Shown here piece by piece: positions 1 through 11,667 of a stretch of 64,000 nucleotides of DNA. The notes under the pieces were generated by a model. That model saw nothing but the letters and a program-made list of their open reading frames with translations, was not told the origin of the DNA and searched no databases. Source of the stretch: Mesostigma viride (Eukaryota > Streptophyta > Mesostigmatophyceae > Mesostigmatales > Mesostigmataceae); NCBI GenBank assembly GCA_009746045.1, contig RPFO01000123.1, positions 423,120-487,119 on the forward strand. The letters run 5' to 3'. Position numbers and translations under genes: made by a program. The first letter of the stretch is position 1; every line of letters starts with the position of its first letter.

Positions 1-2659
1 TGTTGTTGTTGTTGCTGGAGCTGCCCCCCTTGGAGGGAGACTGCCCCTTACCCTTGCCCTTGCCCCAGCCCCTGCCCTTGCCCTTGCCCTTGCCCTTGCC
101 CTTGCCCTTAAACATTTGTCCCAGCAGGGACTTGACTTCTGCCATAGTGACAGGTCTCTTGCTCCTGTCTTCCCTCTCCCTATCCTCCTCCTCCCTCTCT
201 TCCCCCCTGACCCTCTTTACAGAGGTGCCCATGGCCCCCTGGCTAAGGGGAGCCAAGGCCAGCTTGATATAATCCAATGCCTCCTTCATGTCCTCCCAGT
301 ACTTTGCCATTCCTGTGGCAAGCATAGCGTAGGTGTTTTTGTCAAGTTTGAGTTTCTCAAGGAAAGAACGCAGCAAGAACTTGTGATCTAGCTGCTGGAC
401 ATCAGGACGTGCTTTGATGGCTAGCTCATATTTCTTTGTCTCAGCCACATAGTCCACTGATGTGACCCTGTATTCCTCTACCCACCTGAATGCCCCATAT
501 ATGTCCACAGATGAGGGGGTGGAGAGGAGGTCAGTTAGCTCCTTCATGAAAGCCTCCCAAACTGCCCTAGCCTGCGTGTCCTGCCACTTGGGATACCTAC
601 GCTGGAAGACAAGAATGAGATTCTGAATCTGAGAGGAGGACTGATGGTAGAAATCCCCCTGCATGAGAGATCCAAACCAATTCTTGACATTCAGTTCCTC
701 CCTAGCCAGCTGAAGAGAGAGAAGTGCATGATTCCCCTGCTCCCTAGTATACCCCTCAGGCAGCCCCCTGACATTAATCCTATCCACAGGACGGTTTTCA
801 TTGTAAGTGGGCAACCTAGAGGGGGATGCAGGGGGAGAGGGAGAAGATGGTGTTGCTGCTGCAGCATTCACAGGAGAGACATGCTGAGAGGGAAGTGCTA
901 CTTGAGTGAGCTGAGCAGGATGGGCAAACATGGGCTGTGTAGGAGGGTTAGACAACATAGGGGTGGGCTGGGTGGGGGTGTGAGTGTGTGTCACTTCCCG
1001 CCTCCTGCTGCGGGCCTCCTCCCAATCATGGAAGGTGGGAGAGAGGGACACTTCATCGTCAGTAGGGTTAGTAAGATCATGATGCAGCCAGGTAGGCAGC
1101 CACCTACCCGCCCCTTCAGGATGGCATTGTGCAGGAGCTCCAGCAGTCGCACCAGACGCACCCTGCTGCCCTGCACCCTCCTCCCTGAGAGGAGAGCCTG
1201 CAGGGCAGGCAGCAGGTCGTCGCACACCCTACGTGTGCCCGCTTGGAGGTTGGGCAGGCCCAGGATGTGCGTGATAATCGCACACACCAGGCTGCCCGCC
1301 TCCGCGACGTGCATCTGCTGGCTCCTGTCGGCCAGCCCACGGAAGGAGGCTGTGGCTGTCTGTATGGCACGCCACACGGCCTCATCACCCAGGGTGATGA
1401 AGTCCCGACCTTCCAGGTCGCCCTCCAGCAGTGCTGGTTGCTGCCCAGCTGCGGTGGGACCCTGAGGCCCCTCCGGCCCTGCCAGGGCCTTGTCCTTGTT
1501 GCGGCTAGAGGGGGCCTGCCCCCCAGAGCCGCTGGAGGTGCCCGTGACACCCTCCATGGGGGCTGCATCCCCCGCCAGCGCCGGAGGCGCCGGCGTCGCT
1601 GCCGGGGTCCCTGCGACCCCGGGCGCTTGTGTCGCCGCCGGGGTCCCTGCGACCCCGGTGGCCTCCTCAGCCACCTGGCCCCCCACGCTGGGCGGGGGAG
1701 CCTGCGGCTGAGGTTGGACCCTCTGACCTGCCAGAGGGTCCTGGGTGGCTTCACCACCCATGGGCGTGTTGGGGGCGTCTGCCGCCCCGCGCTCCGTCGC
1801 AGGCGGCATCGCAGCCGCCTCACGCCTATCCGGGCCCCAGCCAACTGGCGTGACTTGGGGCCACGGCCCCAACGGAGTCAGCGCGATCTCCGGTCTGGCG
1901 ACCACGCGCAGCGCCTCTCTCTGGCGCTGCCTGGACGCCCACTGATCAACAGTGCCGGGGTTGTGCCTCGGCCGATTGGCGAAACAGTACAGCCAAACTG
2001 CCACCTGAACCAGTGGGATCTGCATCCTAAGACGCCCCTCGATCAGCGTGTGCACCCGATGAACCTCTATCGCATGGATCTGCTCATCTGGAAGCAGCTG
2101 AAAACGTTGGTGCATGATCCGGCCGTTCACCGAAATGAACGCGGGATGTCGTCCTCCCCAATGGGGAGAAAATGGGGTGGGCGCCCGAACGCGACCGGGG
2201 GCGGAACATGTTCCCCATACCGGTCAATGTCCATGATGGCCATCTGTCGGCCCACGGAAAGGTTACCAGACGTCGCAGGCGTCTGTGTCGAAATCTCGAG
2301 CGAAGGCCGTGACCTCGCAGGCTGCACCTCCCCATCCTCCTCGAGGAATCACTCCGCTCACGACCCCCGTCACCTGCGACGGGGGAATTACGTGCCCGGG
2401 GGACCTGCCCCCCAGGTGCCATGGCGGACGAACCGCCAGTGGCAAACGGCCGACCGCTCGCCATCCCCCGGGCGCCGGGCCCCACCTGCGGGGTCCGACG
2501 CCTGGGGTGGTCGGCGACCACCGTGCGGAAGGTGACGTTGGGCGTCACCCTCGCATCGTTGGTGGAGGGCGTGCCCTCCGGCGAAAGTCGGGGTGAGGTG
2601 CGCCTGGCAGGCGCCTTCCCCTTGTTGTTGTTGCCGTTGTTGCCGTTGTTGGAAGCCAT
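1..2659 (-). pseudogene. gag of Copia-A1, broken into several frames
   Basis: The start is the ATG at 2659 (MASNNGNNGNNNKGKAPARR), about 40 bases inside the LTR and equivalent to the A2 start at 10938. The product would be a retrotransposon Gag with a low-complexity Asn/Gly/Pro/Ala-rich N-terminus, an Ala/Pro-rich repeat region (about 1560-1700) and a helical part rich in Leu and Arg (about 1000-1450). Coherent reading moves between frames near 2330, 2130 and 990, so at least three indels break it. A Lys-Gly hexanucleotide run at 50-110 matches the KGKG tract in A2. No enzymatic domain lies in this part. The identification rests on colinearity with A2, whose next segment is a Gag-plus-Pol reading frame. 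Confidence 0.75.
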
Positions 2660-2702
2660 ATCTTTTTTTTGCTTGTAAAAAAATATCGAACTTTTCAGTC
2701 CA

Positions 2703-3389
2703 AGTTGGATGGAGACTAGGAACGACGAACAACTGCTGAAGCTGAGAGCGAATGATGATTGTATTATCAATAATACAATGAGAGAGCAATGGAAGCTGAG
2801 GGCTCAGAATGGAACGTCTGGGCAAACTCGGGTGCTGCGGCACTCCCCAGTGCTACGCCTATATGCCTATGGCGGTGCTACCTGCAGCACCTCACCAGTG
2901 GACAACTGTACACTGCAATGCCATGCGACCACGTAGTTGGATGGAGACTAGGGACGACGAACAACTGCGAAAGCTGAGAGCGAATGATGATTGTATTACA
3001 ATAATACAATGAGAGAGCAATGAAAGCTGAGGGCTCAGAATGGAACTGGGCAGACTCGGGTGCTGTGGCACTCCCCAGTGCTACGCCTATATGCCTATGG
3101 CGGTGCTACCTGCAGCACACGACCAGTGGACAAGTGTACACTGCAATGCCATGCGACCACGTCACTAGCAACCAGCTAAGACTCGGCCCGTCAGGCCCGG
3201 CTACACCGGACCTGGCGGGTCGAGCTAGCACCTAGGAACAGTCTGGCACTAACCGCACATCGGTCCACATGACACCTCAGTACCGTACACCCTGCCGTAC
3301 TGTACTGAGGTGTCCCGCTCAGCCGCGGTAGGCAATACGCGGCGCGCAGGCCGGAAATCCGTGTGTCAGCCTAAGCATCTCATCTAACT
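2703..3389 (-). repeat. Copia-A LTR shared by A1 and A2, with modules X-X-Y
   Basis: Read on the minus strand the LTR begins AGTTAGATGAG and ends CCATCCAACT. On the plus strand it holds module X twice (2703-2934 and 2935-3162, about 95% alike by eye) and module Y once (3163-3389). Y contains two hairpins: a GACACCTCAGTAC inverted repeat at about 3270-3315, and an imperfect CTCGGCCCGTCAGG inverted repeat at about 3180-3225. On the A1 side a TGG-starting primer-binding-like site abuts the end at 2702. On the A2 side a purine tract ending TAATGGG (minus strand) abuts 3390. Confidence 0.8.
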
Positions 3390-4454
3390 CCCATTATGTT
3401 TTCCTTTCAGGTTGAAGGCTAGCGACTTCAAGCCTGACCCTGCCCAGCTAGGAGACTGACTCCAAGCTGACTGAGGTGCTGAGCAACTGACACCCATACT
3501 GCAACATCTGGACTGAAAAAGATGGGCCCCAGAACTCGTGCAATACTTGTGATGGCATCACGTTTAGCTCAACATGCCCGGGGAGTTCCTCCTCCTCGCG
3601 AGCTCACAAGGGAGATAGCTATGCCTGTCTGCCTATCCAGGGAGTGCATCACCAGCCAAGAAAGCCATTGTAAAAATGCCAAGGTAACCGTTTAAGAGGT
3701 TCCATGTTGTTCCATCATCATCGCCCACTCAGAGAAAGAATACCCAGCCAGGCTGGGTCAACTGAGCTCAGGTTACCTGCAACCTGAGTAGTGACAGTGG
3801 ACAGGTTTATTGCACCCTGCACTGTCCATGTTGTACCTGCACAACATGTGAGGACCAGCCACCCCTGCCCTGCACAGAGGGGGCTGAAGTCCGAGTGACA
3901 GGTGACAGGACTATGACATCCTGGACCTGGCCACATTGCACCTGCACAACGTGGGAGACCAGCCACCCCTGCCCTGCACATGGGTGACTGAAGTCCTGGT
4001 GACAGGTGACAGGAATATTTCATCCTGCACCTGTGCTGAGCACGTTGTACTAGACAACATGACAGCACCCATGCCTGTACTGCCACTGAACAGTAAGGCC
4101 AGGTGGCCCAGGATATCCACAGTGAACTGGGGTCCTGGGTAACCACCTGTCAAGGGAGCTTTGACCCTCCACTTGAATGGGGGCACCTGAGCCACTGAGC
4201 TCAAGGCCATTCCACCAAGGCATACGCCCTAGGGAATAAAGGTGTGAGATACATCCCATGCCCACCTATGAAGGTGTGCATAACGAAATTCCATGGTGTT
4301 GAGAAAATCAAAACAGATTTTATTGGGCATAGGGCACGCAGATGTATGAAAAACAGACTCCAACCAACCCCCCTGGCTGGAAGCCACAACCTACCCCTTG
4401 GACCTGCCCAAGGGGTACTGGGTGACCTAGGCGGCCCTGGTGAACAGGACCCTG
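3390..4454 (-). other. 3' untranslated region of Copia-A2
   Basis: No credible reading frame. It holds an imperfect direct repeat of about 117 bases (about 3790-3905, 3906-4020 and a partial third copy) built on CCAGCCACCCCTGCCCTGCA and GTGACAGGTGACAGGA. The polypurine tract preceding the 3' LTR is at 3390-3410. It ends TAATGGG on the minus strand and resembles AAAGTGGG at the same place in Copia-B. Confidence 0.6.
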
Positions 4455-7400
4455 CTAGGCGTCCCCCCTATGGGGCAGGGTTGCCTGCTTGCCATAGGGG
4501 TTCATCAAGTGGTACAACAGCTGATATTGTTCAGCTGCCTGCTGAGGCACTTTAGTGAGTGCATCAGCAGCGTTGTGTTTGTCCTCCACGTGACGGGTGG
4601 ACTCCCAGTAGGTGGACTCCTGTTTCAGGACCACCCAGTCAAGATCAGTGTGGACAGCATAGGGGTTAGCAAGGAAACTGAGGACTGACTGACTGTCAGT
4701 GAGCAAGTGTGCCACCACCCCAGCATTGCTGCCTGCTTGCATCTGCAACCAAACCAGCACATGATTCAAGTACCTGGCATGAAGCACTGCTGACACCACT
4801 GCCCTGCACTCAGCAGCATTGCTGCTGACAGCCTTGCGTCTATGCAACCGGCTGTACCATGAAATGAGAGACAAGGGTGCATCATCATTCTGCACAAAAT
4901 ACAAGCCTGACTCCCTTGCCTGCAACTTGGTAATCTGCCTGGACTCCATGGAACTATCCATCATAGCTTGGATGTGAATGGTTTTGTGGAGATCCAAGGA
5001 GTGCAAGATAAGGGGAGGGCCCTCCTGGAGAGTTTTGGTGATGGCTTTGTGACCTACTTGCATCAAGACATCATCATCAACTCTGCTAACCACAGCCAGG
5101 TGAGGTGCACACGTTGAGCACAACCACCCCAGCTTGCCTCTAATGGTAGGACAGGCTCCAGGTTTGATTTTTGTTTGCAAAACCTCCAAGCAGCTGTGCA
5201 TGTAATCATTGGGAGAGTAGAGTGCACACACCCACTGGTTTTGATGCTGCTGGAGTTGTAACATTGTGCCACAAAATTTTATGGCAGTGGTGCCCAGCTC
5301 TACTTGCTTGCCAATCTCAAAATGCTGTGACACTTGTTGAATAAAATCATCCACAGCACGCCTTGGCCCAGCAATCAGCTGATCATCCCCATGCCACACA
5401 AAGGTGAGAATGCCATGAGGGTGTGGGACCACAAAGAAGCAAGGGTCTATGTCATCATATCTAGCCCCTAACTTTTCAAACACAGCCTGAGCTGACATCC
5501 TGAAAATGCGAGGAGCTGATTGCAGCCCTTCAACACCTATGTTAGCTTTCAGGTACTGCTGAGGGATGTGTTTTGCCCAAACTCTGGGAGTGGAGACTAC
5601 GTACACCTGACCATGCCACACTTGTTGTGCTATCTCAGGTGAGCCTTTCAGGAAAGCCCTTTTAATGTCTGTAGCCTTACAGATATAGTCATCCCCATCA
5701 TTGAGATGACCCACAAAGACAGACAGCAAGATTTTTAGGGATGTTTGCTGAATGCCTGGCGTGTACAACTCTGCCTCTGTCAGATCAGTGGTGCCCTTGA
5801 ACTCTGTCACACAAGGTCTAGCATGAAAGATGACTGACCCATCTGCTGCTGGCTTATGTTTACACACAAACTTCAGGCGCAAGTGCTTGCACCCTGCAGG
5901 CTTTTTGTCAATAGGTGTGACAGGGGGAGTATGAGAAGGACTAAGAGGATCTGGCACTACCCATTCTTCCCTGGCCTTGTTAAAGGCCTCCACCCATTTT
6001 AGGAATCCTATGTGTGTGCGACAGTCTTGCTCTATCTGTTCATAAGAAAGAGGAGACATTTTAGCCACATCATGCTTGCCCAATCCAAATGAGTTGGGAT
6101 GAAGTTTTTGGTTGTGAACCAGGTCTGCCACACAGGGTTCTTGCCCTGGGGCATACTTGGGTGTAGCAAATTTTACAGAAGCAATGTTGGTGTTAAGAAG
6201 TTTTTCAAGAGAAATTTTGAAATGATTCAGATCAACACCACCCATGTCCTGGATGGATAGTCTATCACTGGATATGAGGACACCAGGGTAACAGAGAAAA
6301 GGATCCCCCAATAAAGCATTCCCTTTATAACCTTCCAAGACCTGAAAAGGAGTGGGGATACCGAGTATAGTCAACATGACCTGACCTAATACCTTGAGGG
6401 ATGACTGCCCTGAGAAATCAGCCACATGGTGCCAGGGTGAAGGTTCCAAAGGCAAATGGGGCACAGCCAGGGCACTGATAATGCTGACCTGGGCTTGTGT
6501 GTCCACTGCAACCATAAATGGGCTATTGTCATTCTGCCCAACCTTCCCCACCTTAGCTGATCCTGCAGCAGTTTGAGCTTTGGCTCTATGAGCTGCTTGT
6601 AAAATGCGAACAGCGTCTGCTAGGCTGCGTTTGGAAGGTGCAGCTAGTGGCTGAGCTATGTTCACACTTGTAGAGGTGATAGGTTGCTGATCACCTGTTT
6701 TGCCAATGTGACCCTCTGCTGCAGGGGGCCAATCCTGCAGTGACTGCCTGCAATCATCAAGGGTGACCTGGGTGTCACAGTGGGTGTGGCTCTCACACTC
6801 ACCAGTGGGTGTTCCAAACAACCACTCACTGGGCAACGCTGGGATGCCAGGCAACTGTACAGGGCTGTCGGCCAACAGCTCTTCCTCCTCTGCCACGTCT
6901 GACACAGTTGGAAAATACAATTTCATCCTGTGAGGTGAACACCTGTGAATTTTTCCCGTGTCATTGTGTTTAACTAACACTGTCCTGCCAGTGGTGTTAA
7001 ACTTTAGGATGGTGGCTGGCCCATGCCAGGTACCCACCTTGCCTAGTCCCGACTCCTTGTAGAATAGGACCTGATCCCCTTCTCTGAAGGTGGGACGTGG
7101 ATGCTTTGCATCCTTGACAGCTAACCTGCTAGCTGTCTGTGCTCGCTGTGCGTTGTAGAGGGCTAGTACCTCAGGTGGATAAATGCCTGCATGCAATCCA
7201 TCTGGTGTAATGACCACCCCTTGTGGGGTTTTCATGAGTGGCCTCCTGTTGAGGACTTGGCACAACCTGGTGGACCACAGAGCTCTGTCAGCATAGGACC
7301 CACTGTCAGCCAGCAGATTGCCATCTTCTTTGGCTACAAGGGTTTTAATGGACCTGATGGCCCTTTCAATAATGCCTTGCCTCTCATGATCTTCTAGCCC

Positions 7401-8216
7401 AGCCAGATCAATAGCCTCACACCCTGGTTCATTGGCAAGACATGTGAACTGCTGATCCAGTAACAATGCCTCCACAGGGTAGTACCTGGCCTGAGCAATC
7501 AAGAGAGCCCTGAGCAACTGTGTCTTGTCCATTCCAGGTAATGGTTCAATGGTTGTGTACCTTGACCATGCATCTTTAAGTGCCAAGTAAGATTGTCCTT
7601 TGATATGAAAGACATCTCCTACCACCCTGCCCTTGCTCTTAGGTGGGGTAGCTACATGCCACTTAGGGGGTTTGGGTGCATTGAACTGACAATGCTGGCA
7701 GTGGGATCTGACCACCTGGCATGCACGTCTGAGTGCTGCCCCCCCTATTGCTGCTGCCACCACCTCTGCACTCACTTCATGCCCATAAAGGAAATGCAAC
7801 TGCAAAGCAAGCTCCTGAAAACTGATCTGAGCATCCTCTGCTGGGGACACTCTGCACACCTTGGGAACCATAGATGTGAAGGTTGGTTTAGAGACATAAT
7901 CTTCTGAAACCAGCTGTAGCACCTTTCCAGAACTGCTCACTGCTCTGACAGTGGGGCATGCAGAAGAAGAAGGTGAAGCAGGCACACTCAAGCCAGCATG
8001 AGAGGGAGACTCACACTTCTTGCCGTAAGGAGGCCGCTTGCAGTCCTTGGGGTCACCGTGGGGCGGCCCGTGGCACTTGTGGCACAGGACGTCCAAATGC
8101 CCCAGCTCGTCCACGTTCTTGCGGCAGGTGGGCCGCAGGTGGTACTTCATGCCACAGCGGGTGCACCGCTGAGAAGACTTGTCCTCCTTGTCCTGCTTCT
8201 TGTTGTTGTTGTTGTT

Positions 8217-8267
<51 letters not shown>

Positions 8268-8588
8268 ACTGTTGTTGTTGTTGTTGCTGGAGCTGCCCCC
8301 CTTGGAGGGAGACTGCCCCTTACCCTTGCCCTTGCCCCAGCCCCTGCCCTTGCCCTTGCCCTTGCCCTTGCCCTTGCCCTTGCCCTTAAACATTTGTCCC
8401 AGCAGGGACTTGACTTCTGCCATAGTGACAGGTCTCTTGCTCCTGTCTTCCCTCTCCCTATCCTCCTCCTCCCTCTCTTCCCCCCTGACCCTCTTTACAG
8501 AGGTGCCCATGGCCCCCTGGCTAAGGGGAGCCAAGGCCAGCTTGATATAATCCAATGCCTCCTTCATGTCCTCCCAGTACTTTGCCAT
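4455..8588 (-). CDS. Pol polyprotein of Copia-A2 (zinc knuckle, INT, PR-like, RT, RNase H)
   Basis: This is an open frame of 1377 codons; its first Met is only the first Met after the gag frameshift, not a proven start. Domains by approximate residue: KG repeats 68-92; poly-Asn 101-134; Cys/His knuckles 147-190 (CTRCGMKYHLRPTC, CHKCHGPPHGDPKDC); integrase zinc finger 270-306 (HFLYGH, CQHC); integrase core with Asp near 330 (GDVFHI), Asp 383 (LLDQQF) and Glu 413 (HERQGIIERA); retropepsin-like 698-780 (AVDTQAQVSIIS, then NALLGDPFL); RT 880-1150 (ATDIKRAFLKG and FVWHGDDQL, where most copia have YVDD); RNase H 1210-1350 (MMDSSMES, AAECRA, LLTDSQS, NAADALTK). The protein would copy and integrate the element. 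The DTQ in place of DTG/DSG and the INT-PR-RT order are odd, and Copia-B has both. No stop codon interrupts it, unlike its gag. Confidence 0.9.
8195..8287. repeat. (GTT)n microsatellite encoding poly-Asn
   Basis: About 30 GTT/TTG units with one ATT and one ACT interruption. It encodes the poly-Asn linker of Copia-A2 Pol on the minus strand. A further CCCTTG hexamer array (8320-8390) encodes the Lys-Gly linker next to it. The same pair occurs at 1-110 in A1. Confidence 0.9.
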
Positions 8589-10938
8589 CCTGTGGCAAGC
8601 ATAGCGTAGGTGTTTTTGTCAAGTTTGAGTTTCTCAAGGAAGAACGCAGCAAGAACTTGTGATCTAGCTGCTGGACATCAGGACGTGCTTTGATGGCTAG
8701 CTCATATTTCTTTGTCTCAGCCACATAGTCCACTGATGTGACCCTGTATTCCTCTACCCACCTGAATGCCCCATATATGTCCACAGATGAGGGGGTGGAG
8801 AGGAGGTCAGTTAGCTCCTTCATGAAAGCCTCCCAAACTGCCCTAGCCTGCGTGTCCTGCCACTTGGGATACCTACGCTGGAAGACAAGAATGAGATTCT
8901 GAATCTGAGAAGAGGACTGATGGTAGAAATCCCCCTGCATGAGAGATCCAAACCAATTCTTGACATTCAGTTCCTCCCTAGCCAGCTGCAGAGAGAGAAG
9001 TGCATGATTCCCCTGCTCCCTAGTATACCCCTCAGGCAGCCCCCTGACATTAATCCTATCCACAGGACGGTTTTCATTGTAAGTGGGCAACCTAGAGGGG
9101 GATGCAGGGGGAGAGGGAGAAGATGGTGTTGCTGCTGCAGCATTCACAGGAGAGACCTGCTGAGAGGGAAGTGCTACTTGAGTGAGCTGAGCAGGATGGG
9201 CAAACATGGGCTGTGTAGGAGGGTTAGACAACATAGGGGTGGGCTGGTGGGGGTGTGAGTGTGTGTCACTTCCCGCCTCCTGCTGCGGGCCTCCTCCCAA
9301 TCATGGAAGGTGGGAGAGAGGGACACTTCATCGTCAGTAGGGTTAGTAAGATTGTGATGCAACCAGGTAGGCAGAGTTAGCCACCTACCCGCCCCTCTCA
9401 GGATGGCGTTGTGTAGGAGCTCCAGCAAACGCACCAGACGCACCCTGCTGCCCTGCACCCTCCTCCCTGAGAGGAGAGCCTGCAGGGCAGGCAGCAGGTC
9501 GTCGCACACCCTACGTGTGCCCTCTTGGAGGTTGGGCAGGCCCAGGATGTGCGTGATGATTGCACACACCAGGCTGCCCGCCTCCGCGACGTGCATCTGC
9601 TGGCTCCTGTCGGCCAGCCCACGGAAGGAGGCTGTGGCTGTCTGTATGGCACGCCACACGGCCTCATCACCAGGGTGATGAAGTCGCGACCTTGCAGGTC
9701 GCCCTCCAGCAGTGCTGGTTGCTGCCCAGCTGCGGTGGGACCCTGGGCCCCTCCGGCCCTGCCAGGGACTTGTCCTTGTTGCGACTAGAGGGGGCCTGCC
9801 CCCCAGAGCCGCTGGAGGTGCCCGTGACACCCTCCATGGGGGCTGCATCCCCCGCCAGCGCCGGAGGCGCCGGCGTCGCTGCCGGGGTCCCTGCGACCCC
9901 GGGCGCTTGTGTCGCCGCCGGGGTCCCTGCGACCCCGGTGGCCTCCTCAGCCACCTGGCCCCCCACGCTGGGCGGGGGAGCCTGCGGCTGAGGTTGGACC
10001 CTCTGACCTGCCAGAGGGTCCTGGGTGGCTTCACCACCCATGGGCGTGTTGGGGGCGTCTGCCGCCCCGCGCCCCGTCGCAGGCGGCATCGCAGCCGCCT
10101 CACGCCTATCCGGGCCCCAGCCAACTGGCGTGACTTGGGGCCACGCTGGCAACGGAGTCAGCGCGATCTCTGGTCTGGAGACCACGCGCAGCGCCTCTCT
10201 CTGGCGCTGCCTGGACGCCCACTGATCAACAGTGCCGGGGTTGTGCCTCGGCCGATTGGCGAAACAGTACAGCCAAACCGCCACCTGAACCAGTGGGAGC
10301 TGCATCCTAAGACGCCCCTCGATCAGCGAGTGCACCCGATGAACCTCTATCGCGTGTATCTCCTCATCTGGAAGCAACTGAAAACGTTGAGCATGATCCG
10401 GCCGTTCACCGCAATGAACGCCGGGATGTCGTCCTCCCCAAGGGGGAGAAAATGGGGTGGGCGCCCGAACATGACCGGGGGCGGAACATGTTCCCCATAC
10501 CGGTCAATGTCCATGGTGGCCATCTGTCGGCCCACGGAAAGGTTGCCAGACGTCGCAGGTGTCTGCGACGAAAGCTCAAGCGAAGGCCGAGGCCTCGCAG
10601 GCGGCACCTCGCCATCCTCCTCGGAGGAATCACTCCGCTCACGACCCCCGTCACCTGCGACGGGGAACGTCGTGCCCGGGGGACCTGCCCCCCAGGTGCC
10701 ATGGCGGACGAACCGCCAGTGGCAAACGGCCGCCCGCTCGCCATCCCCCGGGCGCCGGGCCCCACCTGCGGGCCCCGACGCCTGGGTTGGTCAGCGACCA
10801 CCGTGCGGAAGGGACGTTGGGCGTCACCCTCGCATCGGTGGTGGAGGGCGTGCCCTCCGGCGAAAGGCGGGGTGAGGTGCGCCTGGCAGGCGCCTTCCCC
10901 TTGTTGTTGTTGCCGTTGTTGCCGTTGTTGGAAGCCAT
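8589..10938 (-). pseudogene. gag of Copia-A2, frameshifted
   Basis: The ATG is at 10938 (MASNNGNNGNN). The longest pieces are 10377-9667 and 9300-8521. The last piece carries the structural Gag part (RINVRGLPEGYTREQ, VKNWFGSLM, FRWVEEYRVTSVDYVAETKK). It aligns by eye with Copia-B Gag (LVFPGLPEGHTQDE, VRDWFASL, FQWIEAYKVNKRDYVSDNKK), which supports the assignment. Coherent reading changes frame near 10650, 10370, 9670, 9300 and 8600; the last break separates gag from the open pol frame. The intact ancestor would have been one gag-pol frame. As it stands A2 cannot make a full Gag, although some breaks could be sequencing errors in GC-rich, repetitive sequence. Confidence 0.75.
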
Positions 10939-10981
10939 ATCTTTTTTTTTGCTTAAAAAAAATATCGAACTTTTCAGTCCA

Positions 10982-11436
10982 AGTTGGATGGAGACTAGGG
11001 ACGACGAACAACTGCGAAAGCTGAGAGCGAATGATGATTGTATTACAATAATACAATGAGAGAGCAATGAAAGCTGAGGGCTCAGAATGGAACTGGGCAG
11101 ACTCGGGTGCTGTGGCACTCCCCAGTGCTACGCCTATATGCCTATGGCGGTGCTACCTGCAGCACACGACCAGTGGACAAGTGTACACTGCAATGCCATG
11201 CGACCACGTCACTAGCAACCAGCTAAGACTCGGCCCGTCAGGCCCGGCTACACCGGACCTGGCGGGTCGAGCTAGCACCTAGGAACAGTCTGGCACTAAC
11301 CGCACATCGGTCCACATGACACCTCAGTACCGTACACCCTGCCGTACTGTACTGAGGTGTCCCGCTCAGCCGCGGTAGGCAATACGCGGCGCGCAGGCCG
11401 GAAATCCGTGTGTCAGCCTAAGCATCTCATCTAACT
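10982..11436 (-). repeat. 5' LTR of Copia-A2 (modules X and Y)
   Basis: X is 10982-11209 and Y is 11210-11436. Minus-strand ends are AGTTAGATGAG and CCATCCAACT. The minus strand continues directly into TGGACTGAAAAGTTCG, a primer-binding-site-like sequence starting with the TGG expected opposite a tRNA CCA end. Confidence 0.82.
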
Positions 11437-11667
11437 CACGTCACTAGCATCAACTACACTCGGCCCGTCCAGAACCGGATAACCCGGGTCTGGCGGGTCG
11501 AGCTAGAGTCTAGGCACAGTCTGGCACTAACCGCACATCGGTCCACATGACACCTCAGTACCGTACACCCTGCCGTACTGTACTGAGGTGTCCCGCTCAG
11601 CCGCGGTAGGCAATACGCGGCGCGCAGGCCGGAAATCCGTGTGTCAGCCTAAGCATCTCATCTAACT
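11437..11667 (-). repeat. Extra, partly diverged LTR module Y'
   Basis: It sits directly outside the A2 5' LTR. Its first 75 bases differ clearly from Y, while the remaining 155 appear identical. That pattern suggests gene conversion, template switching, or a chimeric duplication of the U3-side module. Confidence 0.75.

Larger units (their letters stand above)
1..3389 (-). mobile_element. Copia-A1, Ty1/copia retrotransposon, 5' part only
   Basis: The element reads leftwards and is cut by the window edge, so only its 5' LTR, leader and gag region are visible. By eye it is nearly identical to Copia-A2: bases 1-2690 match about 8268-10960. It joins A2 head to tail, so the LTR at 2703-3389 is both the 5' LTR of A1 and the 3' LTR of A2. 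This is the usual product of recombination between copies or of tandem integration. Confidence 0.88.
2703..11436 (-). mobile_element. Copia-A2, full-length Ty1/copia retrotransposon
   Basis: Order on the minus strand: 5' LTR (11436-10982), leader, gag (from ATG 10938, frameshifted), a 1377-codon pol frame (8588-4455), a long 3' untranslated region (4454-3390), polypurine tract, 3' LTR (3389-2703). Domain order in pol is zinc knuckle, integrase, retropepsin-like, reverse transcriptase, RNase H. Integrase upstream of RT places it in Ty1/copia (Pseudoviridae-type). The position of the protease-like domain is unusual. Flanking duplications cannot be tested because the left LTR is shared with A1. 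Confidence 0.88.

Noticed and set aside
1243-2535. 430-codon plus-strand frame
   Set aside because: Antisense to Copia-A1 gag, Arg/Pro/Gly-rich. Its counterpart at 9712-10875 is similarly a by-product of GC-rich sequence.
7998-8609. Plus-strand frames of 100-200 codons rich in Val, Leu or Cys across 7950-8610
   Set aside because: They are antisense shadows of the poly-Asn and Lys-Gly coding repeats of Copia-A2 Pol and have no independent support.
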